From assembly GCF_016863555.1 (NCBI RefSeq), contig NZ_BOPC01000051.1, positions 1-64,000 of the forward strand: a stretch of 64,000 nucleotides of DNA. The letters are read 5' to 3'. The position numbers and the translations under genes are program-made. This DNA is from Micromonospora qiuiae (lineage in GTDB: Bacteria > Actinomycetota > Actinomycetes > Mycobacteriales > Micromonosporaceae). Positions 10,616 to 19,865 of this stretch are shown piece by piece. Each line of letters begins with the position of its first letter. Position 1 is the stretch's first letter. The notes below the pieces were generated by a model, which did not search any database, had not been told where the DNA came from, and saw only the letters and a list, made by a program, of their open reading frames with translations.

Positions 10616-10668
10616 GTTCCGATCGTGCCACCCGCTCCGACCGTCCCGGCCGGCGGAGCTGCCGCAGA

Positions 10669-12081
10669 TCATGATGTGCCGGCGGGCGATCCCGTTCCGA
10701 CCCGCGGGTAACCGGGGGCGTGCCGCGGCCACGGGGCCGCCATCTCGAACTGGCCGGCGACGCCGAGCAGCAGCAGCTCCGAGCCGGGCGGGCCGACCAG
10801 TTGCACGGCCAACGGCAGCCCGTCCGGGCGGCGGCCCACCGGGACCACCAGGGCGGGCAGGCCGGCGATGTTCCAGGGCGCCGCGTACGGGGCGTACCGG
10901 ATGTTGGCCAGCATGTTGGCCCGCCAGGACCGGGACGACCAACTGGTGGCCGGCGGCGGCACGCTGGCCAGTGCCGGGGTGAGCAGCAGGTCCACCGAGT
11001 GGTCGGCGAAAAAGCCGACCGAGCGCTCGCGCCAGGCGAGCCGGTCGGCCTCCCGGACGTACCCGCGCCGCCATGCCCAGTTGCCGAAGGTGACGTGCCG
11101 GCGGGTACGCGCTTGCAAACTGCCTCGGTCGATCCCGGCCGCCCGCACGTCCGCCGCAGCGGCGGCGAACCAGGTGGCGATGCCCTGCAACCCCAGGGCG
11201 GTCGGATAGACCGGGTCGGCCGGCACGGTGTCGTGCCCGGCTCCGGCGAGCAGCCGGCCGGCTGCGGCGACCGCCTCCCGGTTGGGCGCGTCCGGCGAGA
11301 CCCCACGCACCGGGGAACGCAACGACACGCCGACCCGCAGCCGCTGCGGCGGAACGAGCTTCTCCTGGGCGCGGCCGGCGAGCACCTGGAAACCGACCGC
11401 CGCGTCGGCGACCGTGGTGCTGAGCATTCCGTGTTCGGTCAGCCCGAACCAGTCCTCGGCACCGAGCTGGCAGGGCACCACGCCACGGCCGGGCTTGAGG
11501 CCGACCAGGCCGCAGCAGGCCGCCGGGATACGGATCGAGCCGAGCCCGTCGTTGCCGTGCGCGATCGGCACCAGCCCGGCCGCCACCGCGGCCGCCGCGC
11601 CGCCGGAGGAGCCACCGGGGGTCCGCCCCAGGTCCCACGGGTTACGGGTGACGGAGGTGTCGTCGTCGGTCACCGCCCACAGGCCCAGCTCGGGCATCCG
11701 GGTGACGCCGAGGATCACCGCGCCGGCTCCGCGCAGCCGCCGGACCACCTCGTGGTCGGCCTCCGCCACCGGGGTACGCACCGCGGCCGAGCCGTTCCAG
11801 GTGGGCATGCCGGCCACCGGAGTGTTCTCCTTGACCGCCACCGGAACGCCGGCCAGCGGCAGGTTGGCCAGATCCTCCTGCTCGTCGACCTTCTCCGCCT
11901 CGGTCACCGCCTCCCCGCCGCGTACGGCGCGGAACGCGGCGAGGTCGGCGTCGGCCTTGGCTACGTGATCGAGGTGGTCGGCCAGCACCTGGGTGGCCGA
12001 GACATCTCCCCGGCGTACGCCCCGGGCGATCTGTTTGGCCGTCGCCCCGACCCAGGTCGGCATGATGTCCTGCACGGCCAC
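10669..12081 (-). CDS. Amidase-signature family hydrolase
   Basis: A 470-residue amidase of unknown substrate. The Ser-cisSer-Lys triad is visible: lysine in VPVAVKENTP (near residue 83), the cis-serine in TPGGSSGGAAAAVA (near 155) and the nucleophile in DGLGSIRIPAACCGLVGLKPGRG (near 180). Length is normal for the family. It is not GatA-like in its surroundings: no gatB or gatC is nearby, so a free amide hydrolase is likely. GGGAGG lies directly before the GTG at 12081, which suggests that an in-frame GTG at 12075 or the ATG at 12063 is the real start. It follows the cystathionine gamma-synthase gene by 16 bp, so both are probably cotranscribed. Confidence 0.9.
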   Translation of the reverse strand: MAVQDIMPTWVGATAKQIARGVRRGDVSATQVLADHLDHVAKADADLAAFRAVRGGEAVTEAEKVDEQEDLANLPLAGVPVAVKENTPVAGMPTWNGSAAVRTPVAEADHEVVRRLRGAGAVILGVTRMPELGLWAVTDDDTSVTRNPWDLGRTPGGSSGGAAAAVAAGLVPIAHGNDGLGSIRIPAACCGLVGLKPGRGVVPCQLGAEDWFGLTEHGMLSTTVADAAVGFQVLAGRAQEKLVPPQRLRVGVSLRSPVRGVSPDAPNREAVAAAGRLLAGAGHDTVPADPVYPTALGLQGIATWFAAAAADVRAAGIDRGSLQARTRRHVTFGNWAWRRGYVREADRLAWRERSVGFFADHSVDLLLTPALASVPPPATSWSSRSWRANMLANIRYAPYAAPWNIAGLPALVVPVGRRPDGLPLAVQLVGPPGSELLLLGVAGQFEMAAPWPRHAPGYPRVGTGSPAGTS

Positions 12082-12097
12082 CCTCCCCAGCCAGCGG

Positions 12098-13240
12098 TCA
12101 GCTCAGCGCCTGCTCCAGATCGGCGAGCAGGTCCTCGACCGTTTCGATGCCGACAGACAGTCGCACGAGATCGCCGGGAACTTCAAGCGGCGAGCCGGCA
12201 GCGCTTGCGTGTGTCATCCGGCCCGGGTGCTCGATCAGGGATTCCACCCCGCCGAGCGACTCGGCGAGCACGAAAAGCTTGGCCCGGTTGCAGATGTCCA
12301 CGGCATGTTCCTCGCCGCCGGCCGCCCGGAACGAGATCATTCCGCCGAACCGGCGCATCTGCTTGGCCGCCACCTCGTGGCCGGCGTGCGTGGGCAGCCC
12401 CGGGTAGAGCACCTCGCTGACCTTGGCGTGCCCCTCCAGGTACGCGGCGATCCGCTCGGCGTTGTCGCAGTGCCGGTCCATCCGTACGCCGAGGGTCTTG
12501 ATCCCGCGCAGGGTGAGCCAGGCGTCGAACGGGCCGTTGACCGCGCCCATCGCGTTCTGGTGGTAACGCAGTTCCTCGCCGAGCGCGGCGTCGGCCGCCA
12601 CCAGCGCCCCGCCGACCACGTCGGAGTGTCCGCCGATGTACTTGGTGGTGGAGTGCACCACCACGTCCGCGCCGAGGGCGATCGGCTGTTGCAGGTACGG
12701 CGAGGCGAAGGTGTTGTCGACCACCAGCAGCGCGCCGGCGTCGTGCGCGACGGCGGCGAGGGTGGCGATGTCGGCGATGCCGAGCAGCGGGTTGGTCGGC
12801 GTCTCCAGCCAGACGACCTTGGTGGTGCCGGGACGGATCGCGGCCCGCACGGCGTCCGGATCGGAGACCTTCGCCGGGGTGAACGACAGCCCCCACCGCT
12901 GCGCCACCCTGGCGAAGAGCCGGTACGTGCCGCCGTACGCGTCGTCGGGGATGACCACGTGGTCACCGGGGCCGCAGACGGTACGCAGCAGCGTGTCCTC
13001 AGCGGCCAGGCCGCTGGCGAAGGCGAGCCCGACGGCCCCGCCCTCCAGTGCGGCCAGGCATTCCTGGAGCGCGTCGCGGGTCGGGTTGCCCGACCGGCTG
13101 TACTCGTAGCCCTGACGGGGCGCCCCGACGGCGTCCTGGGCGTACGTGCTGGTCTGGTAGATCGGTGGGATGACCGCGCCGGTCCGGGCCTCGGGGTCCT
13201 GGCCGGCGTGGATGGCGAGCGTATCGAAGCCGTGGTTCAT
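12098..13240 (-). CDS. metB: Cystathionine gamma-synthase / gamma-lyase family PLP enzyme
   Basis: A 380-residue Cys/Met-metabolism PLP enzyme. YEYSRSGNPTRDALQECLAALEGG and the PLP-lysine segment VVHSTTKYIGGHSDVVGG (lysine near residue 200) are diagnostic of the family; SVGIETVEDLLADLEQAL is the usual C-terminus. MetB makes cystathionine from an activated homoserine; the close relative gamma-lyase splits cystathionine to cysteine. Sequence reading alone does not separate them, and the cbs gene at 21702 makes a lyase role in reverse transsulfuration reasonable. The ATG at 13240 has no clear ribosome site, so it may be a leaderless message. The strong nested inverted repeat at 13286-13344 lies in its upstream region. 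Confidence 0.88.
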   Translation of the reverse strand: MNHGFDTLAIHAGQDPEARTGAVIPPIYQTSTYAQDAVGAPRQGYEYSRSGNPTRDALQECLAALEGGAVGLAFASGLAAEDTLLRTVCGPGDHVVIPDDAYGGTYRLFARVAQRWGLSFTPAKVSDPDAVRAAIRPGTTKVVWLETPTNPLLGIADIATLAAVAHDAGALLVVDNTFASPYLQQPIALGADVVVHSTTKYIGGHSDVVGGALVAADAALGEELRYHQNAMGAVNGPFDAWLTLRGIKTLGVRMDRHCDNAERIAAYLEGHAKVSEVLYPGLPTHAGHEVAAKQMRRFGGMISFRAAGGEEHAVDICNRAKLFVLAESLGGVESLIEHPGRMTHASAAGSPLEVPGDLVRLSVGIETVEDLLADLEQALS

Positions 13241-13285
13241 TACGCAGAGGTTAGTCCGTGCGTCCACCAGCGGCTTCGCCGATCG

Positions 13286-13344
13286 CCGTTTCGCCGTGAT
13301 GGCGGTGTCCCGGCCGATCGGACACCGCCGTACGGACGAAACGG
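13286..13344. promoter_or_regulatory. Nested inverted repeat between metB and the HIT gene
   Basis: Outer arms CCGTTTCG (13286-13293) / CGAAACGG (13337-13344) enclose perfect inner arms GGCGGTGTCC (13301-13310) / GGACACCGCC (13320-13329). It lies in the 167-bp divergent spacer, so it may be an operator or a leader hairpin. Confidence 0.55.
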
Positions 13345-13407
13345 AGTCGATCAACTGGCTGCGGAGGCCAGCGGCCGATCACTGCGGGACGGTCATAGGG
13401 TGAGCCG

Positions 13408-13833
13408 GTGGCGGGGTGCGTGTTCTGTGGGATCGTGGCGGGTGAGGCGCCGGCGTTCCGAGTGGTCGACGAGCCGGACGGGGTGGCGTTCCTGGACACC
13501 CGGCCGGTGTTCAAGGGGCATGTGCTGGTGGTGCCCCACACCCACCTGGTCACCCTTGCCGACCTGCCGCCGGAGTCCATCGCCGGTTACTTCGGGCTGG
13601 TCCGGCGGCTGGCTGTCGCGGTCGAGGCCGGGCTGGGCGCGGGCGGCACGTTCGTGGCGATGAACAACAGAGTGTCCCAGTCCGTGCCGCACCTGCACAC
13701 CCACGTGGTGCCTCGAACCAAGGGCGACGGCCTGCGCGGCTTCTTCTGGCCCCGCACCCGCTACGCCGATGACCCCGACGCCACCTCGTACGCCGACCGC
13801 ATCCGCACCGCCCTCTCCGCCGATCCGGCCTGA
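13408..13833 (+). CDS. HIT-family nucleotide hydrolase or transferase
   Basis: A 141-residue histidine-triad protein. It begins CVFCGIVAGEAPAFRVV, has the mid-domain LDTRPVFKGHVLVVPHTH and carries the triad SVPHLHTHVVPRTKGDG (about residues 91-107), whose central histidine forms the nucleotidyl intermediate. Such proteins hydrolyse AMP-lysine-type or dinucleotide substrates; the true substrate here is unknown. The two N-terminal cysteines with later histidines fit the zinc-binding form of the HIT family. The GTG at 13408 starts right at the family N-terminus; no strong ribosome site is seen, so a leaderless transcript is possible. Confidence 0.9.
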   Translation: MAGCVFCGIVAGEAPAFRVVDEPDGVAFLDTRPVFKGHVLVVPHTHLVTLADLPPESIAGYFGLVRRLAVAVEAGLGAGGTFVAMNNRVSQSVPHLHTHVVPRTKGDGLRGFFWPRTRYADDPDATSYADRIRTALSADPA

Positions 13834-13989
13834 TGATCTCGGCTGAGGCTGGCGGAGCAGTCGGAGTTGGGTCGAGGAGTACGCGCGGACACGTTGGCGG
13901 CGGAACGGGGCCTGACCGGCGGCCGGGTGGGTAAGGAAACGGAGTCCGCCGGTGTTGCACGCGGGGAAGGGTACGAAAGGAGTTCCACC

Positions 13990-14652
<663 letters not shown>

Positions 14653-14660
14653 GACGTACG

Positions 14661-14686
14661 CGGGGGTCGACGCTCGTCGGCCCCCG
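14661..14686 (+). terminator. Hairpin terminator after msrA
   Basis: Arms 14661-14671 (CGGGGGTCGAC) and 14676-14686 (GTCGGCCCCCG) pair over 11 bases with one G-T pair and a 4-base loop. TTTTT follows about 20 bases later. It separates msrA from the NAGGN operon. The rest of the gap to 14873 presumably holds the operon promoter; I see no certain -35/-10 pair. Confidence 0.75.
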
Positions 14687-14873
14687 TAGGCGTTTGTGCG
14701 GTCTTTTTCACAGCCGATCGGCTCACGCAAGCGCTCGACACCGGGTCACCGCTGGCCGACACACCGCCGGCCCGTCGTCATTACTCGTGGGGCGCGGATT
14801 CTAGCAAGTCTGTTACACGACCGTCATAGTCTCAACAGGCGAACCGCAACATCCTCTGGCAGCATGGGCTGCC

Positions 14874-16658
14874 ATGTGCGGACTGGCTGGGGAGTTCCGA
14901 CGAGACGCGACGCGCGCCGATGTCGTCGCGGTGGAGCGGATGGCCGCCACGATGTGTGACCGCGGACCCGACGGCAGCGGCGTGTGGGCGAACGGTTCTG
15001 TCGCCCTCGGTCACCGACGGCTGGGAATCATCGATCTCTCCGCCGCCAGCGGGCAGCCCGTCGTCGACTCCACCACCGGCCTGTCGGCCGTCTTCAACGG
15101 CTGCATCTACAACTACCGCGAACTGCGGGCCGAACTCGCGGCCAAGGGTCACCGCTTCTTCTCAAAGGGAGACAGCGAGGTCGCCGTCAAGGCGTACGCC
15201 GAGTGGGGGCTCGACTTCGTCGACCACCTGATCGGCATGTTCGCGGTGGCGATCAGCGAGCGGGACACCGGGCGCCTGGTGCTGGCCCGGGACCGGCTGG
15301 GCATCAAGCCGCTCTACCTCGCCGAGTCGCCCGGCGTGGTCCGCTTCGCCAGCACCCTGCCCGCCCTGCTGGCCGGCGGCGGCGTGGACACCACCATCGA
15401 CCAGGTGGCCTTGGCCCACTATCTGAGCTTCCACAGCATCGTGCCGCCGCCGCGCACCATCCTGCGCGGCGTCAGCAAATTGCCTCCGGCCACCGTCCGG
15501 GTCTACGAGGCCGACGGCACCACCCACGAGCGGCTTTACTGGAACCCACCCTTCCTGCGCCGGGCCGAGCACAGCGGCTGGTCGGAGCAGGACTGGCAGG
15601 ACGCGCTGCTGGAGTCGCTGACCACCGCCGTACGTCGACGGATGGTGGCCGACGTCCCGGTCGGCGTACTGCTCTCCGGCGGCCTGGACTCCAGCCTGGT
15701 GGTGGCCCTGCTCACCGGCGAGGGGCAACGAGGGCTCGCCACCTTCTCCATCGGCTTCGACGCCGTCGGCGGTCGGGAGGGCGACGAGTTCCGCTACTCC
15801 GACCTGGTCGCCAAGACCTTCGGCACCGATCACCACCAGATCCGGATCGCCGCCCAGGACCTGGTGCCGCCGTTGGAGGCCGCCGTCGCGGCCATGAGCG
15901 AGCCCATGGTCAGCCACGACTGCGTGGCGTTCTACCTGCTCAGTCAGGAGGTGTCCCGGCACGTCAAGGTGGTGCAGTCCGGCCAGGGCGCCGACGAGAT
16001 CCTGGGCGGCTACCACTGGTATCCGCCGCTGGCGCAGATCGACCGCGAGCAGGCCATCGAGACGTACGCCCGGGCCTTCTTCGACCGCGACGCCACCGGC
16101 CTGGCCCAGGTGCTCAACCCCGACTGGCTCGCCGACGGCGACCCGGCCCGCGAATTCGTCGCCGCGCACCTCGCCCAGCCCGGCGCGCAGACCGCCGTCG
16201 ACGCCGGTCTGCGCATCGACACGCAGATCATGCTGACCGACGACCCGGTCAAGCGGGTCGACAACATGACGATGGCGCATGGGCTGGAGGCCCGGGTGCC
16301 GTTCCTGGATCACGAGTTCGTGGAACTGGCCGCCGCCTGTCCGCCCGAGATGAAGCTCGCCCAGGGCGGCAAGGGTGTGCTCAAGGAGATCGGCCGCCGG
16401 ATGCTGCCGCACGAGGTGATCGACCGGCCGAAGGGCTACTTCCCGGTGCCGGGCCTCACCCACCTGGAGGGCAAGCTCCTCGACCGGGTACGCGACGCGC
16501 TGCACGCGCCCGAGGCCCGCCGCCGCGACCTGTTCCGCACCGATTACGTCAACGCCCTGCTCGACGCCCCCAACGCCGAACTGACCCCGTTGAACGGAAA
16601 CAAGCTGTGGCAACTCGGACTCCTGGAAATGTGGCTCCAGACCCATGGAATCGACTGA
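14874..16658 (+). CDS. asnO: AsnB-like amidotransferase of the NAGGN 'trio' (AsnO type)
   Basis: A 594-residue glutamine-dependent amidotransferase. The N-terminal nucleophile Cys2 (MCGLAGEFRR) and MCDRGPDG, NGCIYNYRELR mark the glutaminase domain (about residues 2-190). The synthetase domain has the ATP loop LLSGGLDSSLVVALL (near 266) and SGQGADEILGGY. Two coupled downstream genes, a GNAT/ATP-grasp fusion and an M42 peptidase, define a conserved trio. In Sinorhizobium the first two make N-acetylglutaminylglutamine amide, an osmoprotectant dipeptide; this enzyme would amidate the dipeptide. The ATG at 14874 is fixed by the processed Cys2. It is the first gene of the operon. An ordinary asparagine synthetase is less likely given the context. 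Confidence 0.9.
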   Translation: MCGLAGEFRRDATRADVVAVERMAATMCDRGPDGSGVWANGSVALGHRRLGIIDLSAASGQPVVDSTTGLSAVFNGCIYNYRELRAELAAKGHRFFSKGDSEVAVKAYAEWGLDFVDHLIGMFAVAISERDTGRLVLARDRLGIKPLYLAESPGVVRFASTLPALLAGGGVDTTIDQVALAHYLSFHSIVPPPRTILRGVSKLPPATVRVYEADGTTHERLYWNPPFLRRAEHSGWSEQDWQDALLESLTTAVRRRMVADVPVGVLLSGGLDSSLVVALLTGEGQRGLATFSIGFDAVGGREGDEFRYSDLVAKTFGTDHHQIRIAAQDLVPPLEAAVAAMSEPMVSHDCVAFYLLSQEVSRHVKVVQSGQGADEILGGYHWYPPLAQIDREQAIETYARAFFDRDATGLAQVLNPDWLADGDPAREFVAAHLAQPGAQTAVDAGLRIDTQIMLTDDPVKRVDNMTMAHGLEARVPFLDHEFVELAAACPPEMKLAQGGKGVLKEIGRRMLPHEVIDRPKGYFPVPGLTHLEGKLLDRVRDALHAPEARRRDLFRTDYVNALLDAPNAELTPLNGNKLWQLGLLEMWLQTHGID

Positions 16659-16684
16659 GCCTGACCGACACCCTGGCCACCGGG

Positions 16685-18535
16685 ATGGCCCGGACCGAAC
16701 GCGGTCGAGGCATGGTACGGCGGTACGAACGGATCGGGCCGGGCGGTGATCCGATGGCCGTCGGCGGTGGTGTGGACGCGGACGACGAACGCCCGGACGG
16801 CGACGAAGGTGTCGTGCTCGACTGCGGCTGGGGACGCCTGGTTTTCGGGCAGACCTTCCGCGACCAGGCCGCCGTCGCCGACGTGCTGCGCTCCGAAGCG
16901 GCCGGTTCCCGGGACATCTGCGTCTACCTGCGCGACCCGCACGTGCTGGTGTCCCGGCTGCCCGACGAGCTGTTCATCGACCCGTCACTGACCTACCGGC
17001 TGCCGCTGAGCGGTTTCCGGCCCGACCCCGACGAGGAGGCCGGCAGCGTCGACACACCGGCGCCGGCCAACGGCCGGCCGGCACTGCCCGGGGTACGCAT
17101 CCGCCGGCTGCGCGATGCCGCCGACGCGGAGGCGGTCAACCGGATCTACGCGGCCAACGGCATGGTCACCGCGCCGGTCGAAGTGCTGGTCGACAACGCC
17201 GCCACCGATTGTTTCCTGCACCTGGTGGCGGAGGCGACGACCGGCGAGATCGTCGGCACCATCACCGGCATCGACCACGTGGCGGTCTTCGACGACCCGG
17301 ACAACGGCGCCAGCCTCTGGTGCCTGACGGTCGACTTCAACCAGGCTCCGCCGGGCACCGGCCAGGCGCTGATCACCGAGTTGGTCGCCCGCCTGGTCGC
17401 CCGGGGCCGGGCGTACGTCGACCTGTCCGTGCTCGCCGAGAACGCGGGAGCGATCCGACTCTACGAGCGACTCGGCTTCTACCGCACCGCGATGCTCTGT
17501 GTGAAGCGGAAGAACCCGATCAACGAGCGGCTGTTCCTGCCGGCCACGCCGGCCGGATACGACGGGCTCAACCCGTACGCCAGGATCGTCGCCGACGAGG
17601 CGATGCGGCGGGGCATCCGGGTGGAGGTGACCGACCCCAAGTGGGGTGAGCTGCGGCTGACCAGCGGCGGCCGGACGATCCTCACCCGGGAGTCGCTGTC
17701 CGAGCTGACCTCGGCCGTGGCGATGAGCCGCTGCGACGACAAGCGGATCACCCGCCGGATCCTGGCCGAGGCCGGTCTGTCGGTGCCGCGCGGGCGCACC
17801 GCCACCGGCGATTCCGCCGACGTGGAGTTCCTCGCCGAGGTGGGCCAGCTGGTGGTGAAGCCGGCCCGGGGCGAGCAGGGCAACGGCATCACGGTGGGCG
17901 TACGCACCCCCGAGGCACTGACCGCCGCCATCGAGCTGGCCACCCGGTTCTGCCCCGAGGTGCTGCTGGAGGAGCTGTGCACCGGCGAGGACCTGCGGGT
18001 CGTGGTGATCGACCACGAGGTGGTGGCCGCCGCGGTGCGCCGACCCGCCACGATCATGGGTGACGGCGTACACGACATCGCCGAGCTGATCGAGCGGCAG
18101 AGCCGCCGCCGCGCCGCCGCCACCGATGGTGAGTCCCGCATCCCGCTGGACGAGATGACCCGGGACGTGGTCACCGAGGCCGGGTACGAGCTGCACGACG
18201 TCCTGCCCGAGGGGCAGGTGCTGGCGGTACGACGCACCGCCAACCTGCACACCGGCGGGACGATCCACGATGTCACCGGCGAGCTGCACCCGGTGATCGC
18301 CGAGGCGTGCGTGGCCGCCAGCCGGGCGCTGGACATCCCGGTGACCGGGCTCGACCTGCTGGTGCCCGCCCCGGACCAGCCCGAGCACGTCTTCATCGAG
18401 GCCAACGAGCGGCCCGGGTTGGCCAACCACGAGCCGCAGCCCACCGCCGAACGCTTCGTGGATCTGCTCTTCCCCGGGACGCGGGCACCGCAACGGCTGT
18501 GGATCCCGGCGGGTGCGGCAACATCTGGGACATGA
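16685..18535 (+). CDS. ngg: N-acetylglutaminylglutamine synthetase (GNAT + ATP-grasp)
   Basis: A 616-residue fusion. After a less conserved ~130-residue start comes a GNAT acetyltransferase domain (about residues 138-270; SLWCLTVDFNQAPPGTGQAL, ENAGAIRLYERLGFYRTAM), then an ATP-grasp ligase domain (about 330-600; SRCDDKRITRRILAEAG, LVVKPARGEQGNGITVGV, HVFIEANERPGLANHEPQP). This is the Ngg arrangement: acetylation of glutamine and ATP-driven joining of two glutamines. It is followed by the M42 gene with an ATGA overlap. Start choice is uncertain: the ATG at 16685, an ATG at 16712 or a GTG at 16631 overlapping asnO are all in frame, and none has a strong ribosome site, so it may depend on translational coupling. 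Confidence 0.88.
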   Translation: MARTERGRGMVRRYERIGPGGDPMAVGGGVDADDERPDGDEGVVLDCGWGRLVFGQTFRDQAAVADVLRSEAAGSRDICVYLRDPHVLVSRLPDELFIDPSLTYRLPLSGFRPDPDEEAGSVDTPAPANGRPALPGVRIRRLRDAADAEAVNRIYAANGMVTAPVEVLVDNAATDCFLHLVAEATTGEIVGTITGIDHVAVFDDPDNGASLWCLTVDFNQAPPGTGQALITELVARLVARGRAYVDLSVLAENAGAIRLYERLGFYRTAMLCVKRKNPINERLFLPATPAGYDGLNPYARIVADEAMRRGIRVEVTDPKWGELRLTSGGRTILTRESLSELTSAVAMSRCDDKRITRRILAEAGLSVPRGRTATGDSADVEFLAEVGQLVVKPARGEQGNGITVGVRTPEALTAAIELATRFCPEVLLEELCTGEDLRVVVIDHEVVAAAVRRPATIMGDGVHDIAELIERQSRRRAAATDGESRIPLDEMTRDVVTEAGYELHDVLPEGQVLAVRRTANLHTGGTIHDVTGELHPVIAEACVAASRALDIPVTGLDLLVPAPDQPEHVFIEANERPGLANHEPQPTAERFVDLLFPGTRAPQRLWIPAGAATSGT

Positions 18536-19725
18536 CCGTACGCAAGACGATTCCGCTGCCGATCGACCTGGACTACCTGCGCCAGGTGCTGGTCGAGTTG
18601 CTGGAAATCCCGAGCCCGTCCGGACGTACCGACCACGTACAGCAGTACGTGGGCGAGCGACTCTCGGCGCTCGGCATCCCGTCGACGCTGACCCGCCGGG
18701 GCGCGCTGAGCGCCTGCCTGCCCGGCCCCAAGGAGACCGGGGCGGACCGGGCGATCGTGGTACACACCGACACCATCGGCGGGATGGTCAAACGGCTGAA
18801 GGAGAACGGCCGGCTGGAACTGAAGCCGATCGGTACGCACAGCGCCCGGTTCGCCGAGGGAGCGCACGTACGAATCTTCACCGACGATCTGGAGCGGGTG
18901 ATCACCGGCCAGGTGCTGCCGCTGAAGGCCAGCGGCCACCGGTACAACGACGCCGTCGACGAGCAGGGCATCGGCTGGGAGCAGGTCGAGGTACGCATCG
19001 ACGAGCCGGTCGAGGACATTGCCGGCCTGCGCGCGCTCGGCATCGACGCGGGCGATTTCGTGGCGTTCCTGCCCAACCCGACTGTCACCCCCAGCGGGTA
19101 CGTCAAGTCCCGGCACCTGGACGACAAGGCCGGGGTCGCCGCGGTACTCACCGCGATCAAGGCCATGGTCGACGCCCGGGTGACGCCGGCGGTCACCGCG
19201 CACCTGTTGATCACCGTGACCGAGGAGATCGGCCACGGCGCCTCACACGGCCTCGACCCGGACGTCGCCGAGATCGTCTCCGTGGACGCGGCGGTGGTCG
19301 CTCCGGGGCAGCAGTCCCGGGAGGATGCCGCGACCCTGGCGATGGGCGACGGAGTGGGCCCGTTCGACTACCACCTCACCCGCAACCTGGCGGCCATCGC
19401 CGCAGAACACGACGTGGACCTGGTCCGGGACGTCTTCGACTACTACCGCTCGGACGTGGCGGCGGCGGTGGAGGCCGGTGCCCACGCCCGGGTGGCCCTG
19501 GTCGGCTTCGGTGTCGACGCCACCCACGGCCACGAGCGGACCCACCTGGAAGGGCTACGCCACCTGACCCAACTGCTCTGCCTCTACCTCCAGAGCGACC
19601 TGGTGTTCCCCGAATGGGACGCCGAGCCCGAGGGCGATCTGGTCGACTTTCCCTCCCTGGCGGTGCAACCGGCCAGCGAGGAGGGCCCCCGCGAGGGTCC
19701 GATCGGCATCGCCCCCACCTCCTGA
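18532..19725 (+). CDS. M42-family metallopeptidase of the NAGGN trio
   Basis: A 397-residue co-catalytic zinc aminopeptidase/glutamyl peptidase of family M42. Metal and catalytic residues are visible in order: VVHTDTIGGMVK (His), SRHLDDKAGVAAV (bridging Asp), TVTEEIGHGAS (catalytic Glu pair), VSVDAAVVAPG (Asp) and ATHGHERTHLEG (His). It is the third member of the conserved trio, and overlaps ngg by four bases (ATGA), so translation is coupled. Its role in NAGGN metabolism is not established; hydrolysis or recycling of the dipeptide is a reasonable inference. Confidence 0.9.
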   Translation: MTVRKTIPLPIDLDYLRQVLVELLEIPSPSGRTDHVQQYVGERLSALGIPSTLTRRGALSACLPGPKETGADRAIVVHTDTIGGMVKRLKENGRLELKPIGTHSARFAEGAHVRIFTDDLERVITGQVLPLKASGHRYNDAVDEQGIGWEQVEVRIDEPVEDIAGLRALGIDAGDFVAFLPNPTVTPSGYVKSRHLDDKAGVAAVLTAIKAMVDARVTPAVTAHLLITVTEEIGHGASHGLDPDVAEIVSVDAAVVAPGQQSREDAATLAMGDGVGPFDYHLTRNLAAIAAEHDVDLVRDVFDYYRSDVAAAVEAGAHARVALVGFGVDATHGHERTHLEGLRHLTQLLCLYLQSDLVFPEWDAEPEGDLVDFPSLAVQPASEEGPREGPIGIAPTS

Positions 19726-19729
19726 GCGC

Positions 19730-19804
19730 CGAGCCGCCGCCACGCCACGCCGGGCCGGTCCGGTCGGGCCGAGCCGCCGCCACGCCGGGCCGGTCCGGTC
19801 GGGC
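19730..19804. repeat. Tandem direct repeat after the M42 gene
   Basis: Two copies (from 19730 and 19770) of CGAGCCGCCGCCACGC followed by GGGCCGGTCCGGTCGGG; the first copy has an extra CACGC. The repeat starts five bases past the M42 stop and ends before the structured leader. Confidence 0.8.
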
Positions 19805-19865
19805 GCCGGATGTGATCGAAACCCGTTGCCGGCGGGCTCGCCGCTGGATAGCGTGGCGGTACACG

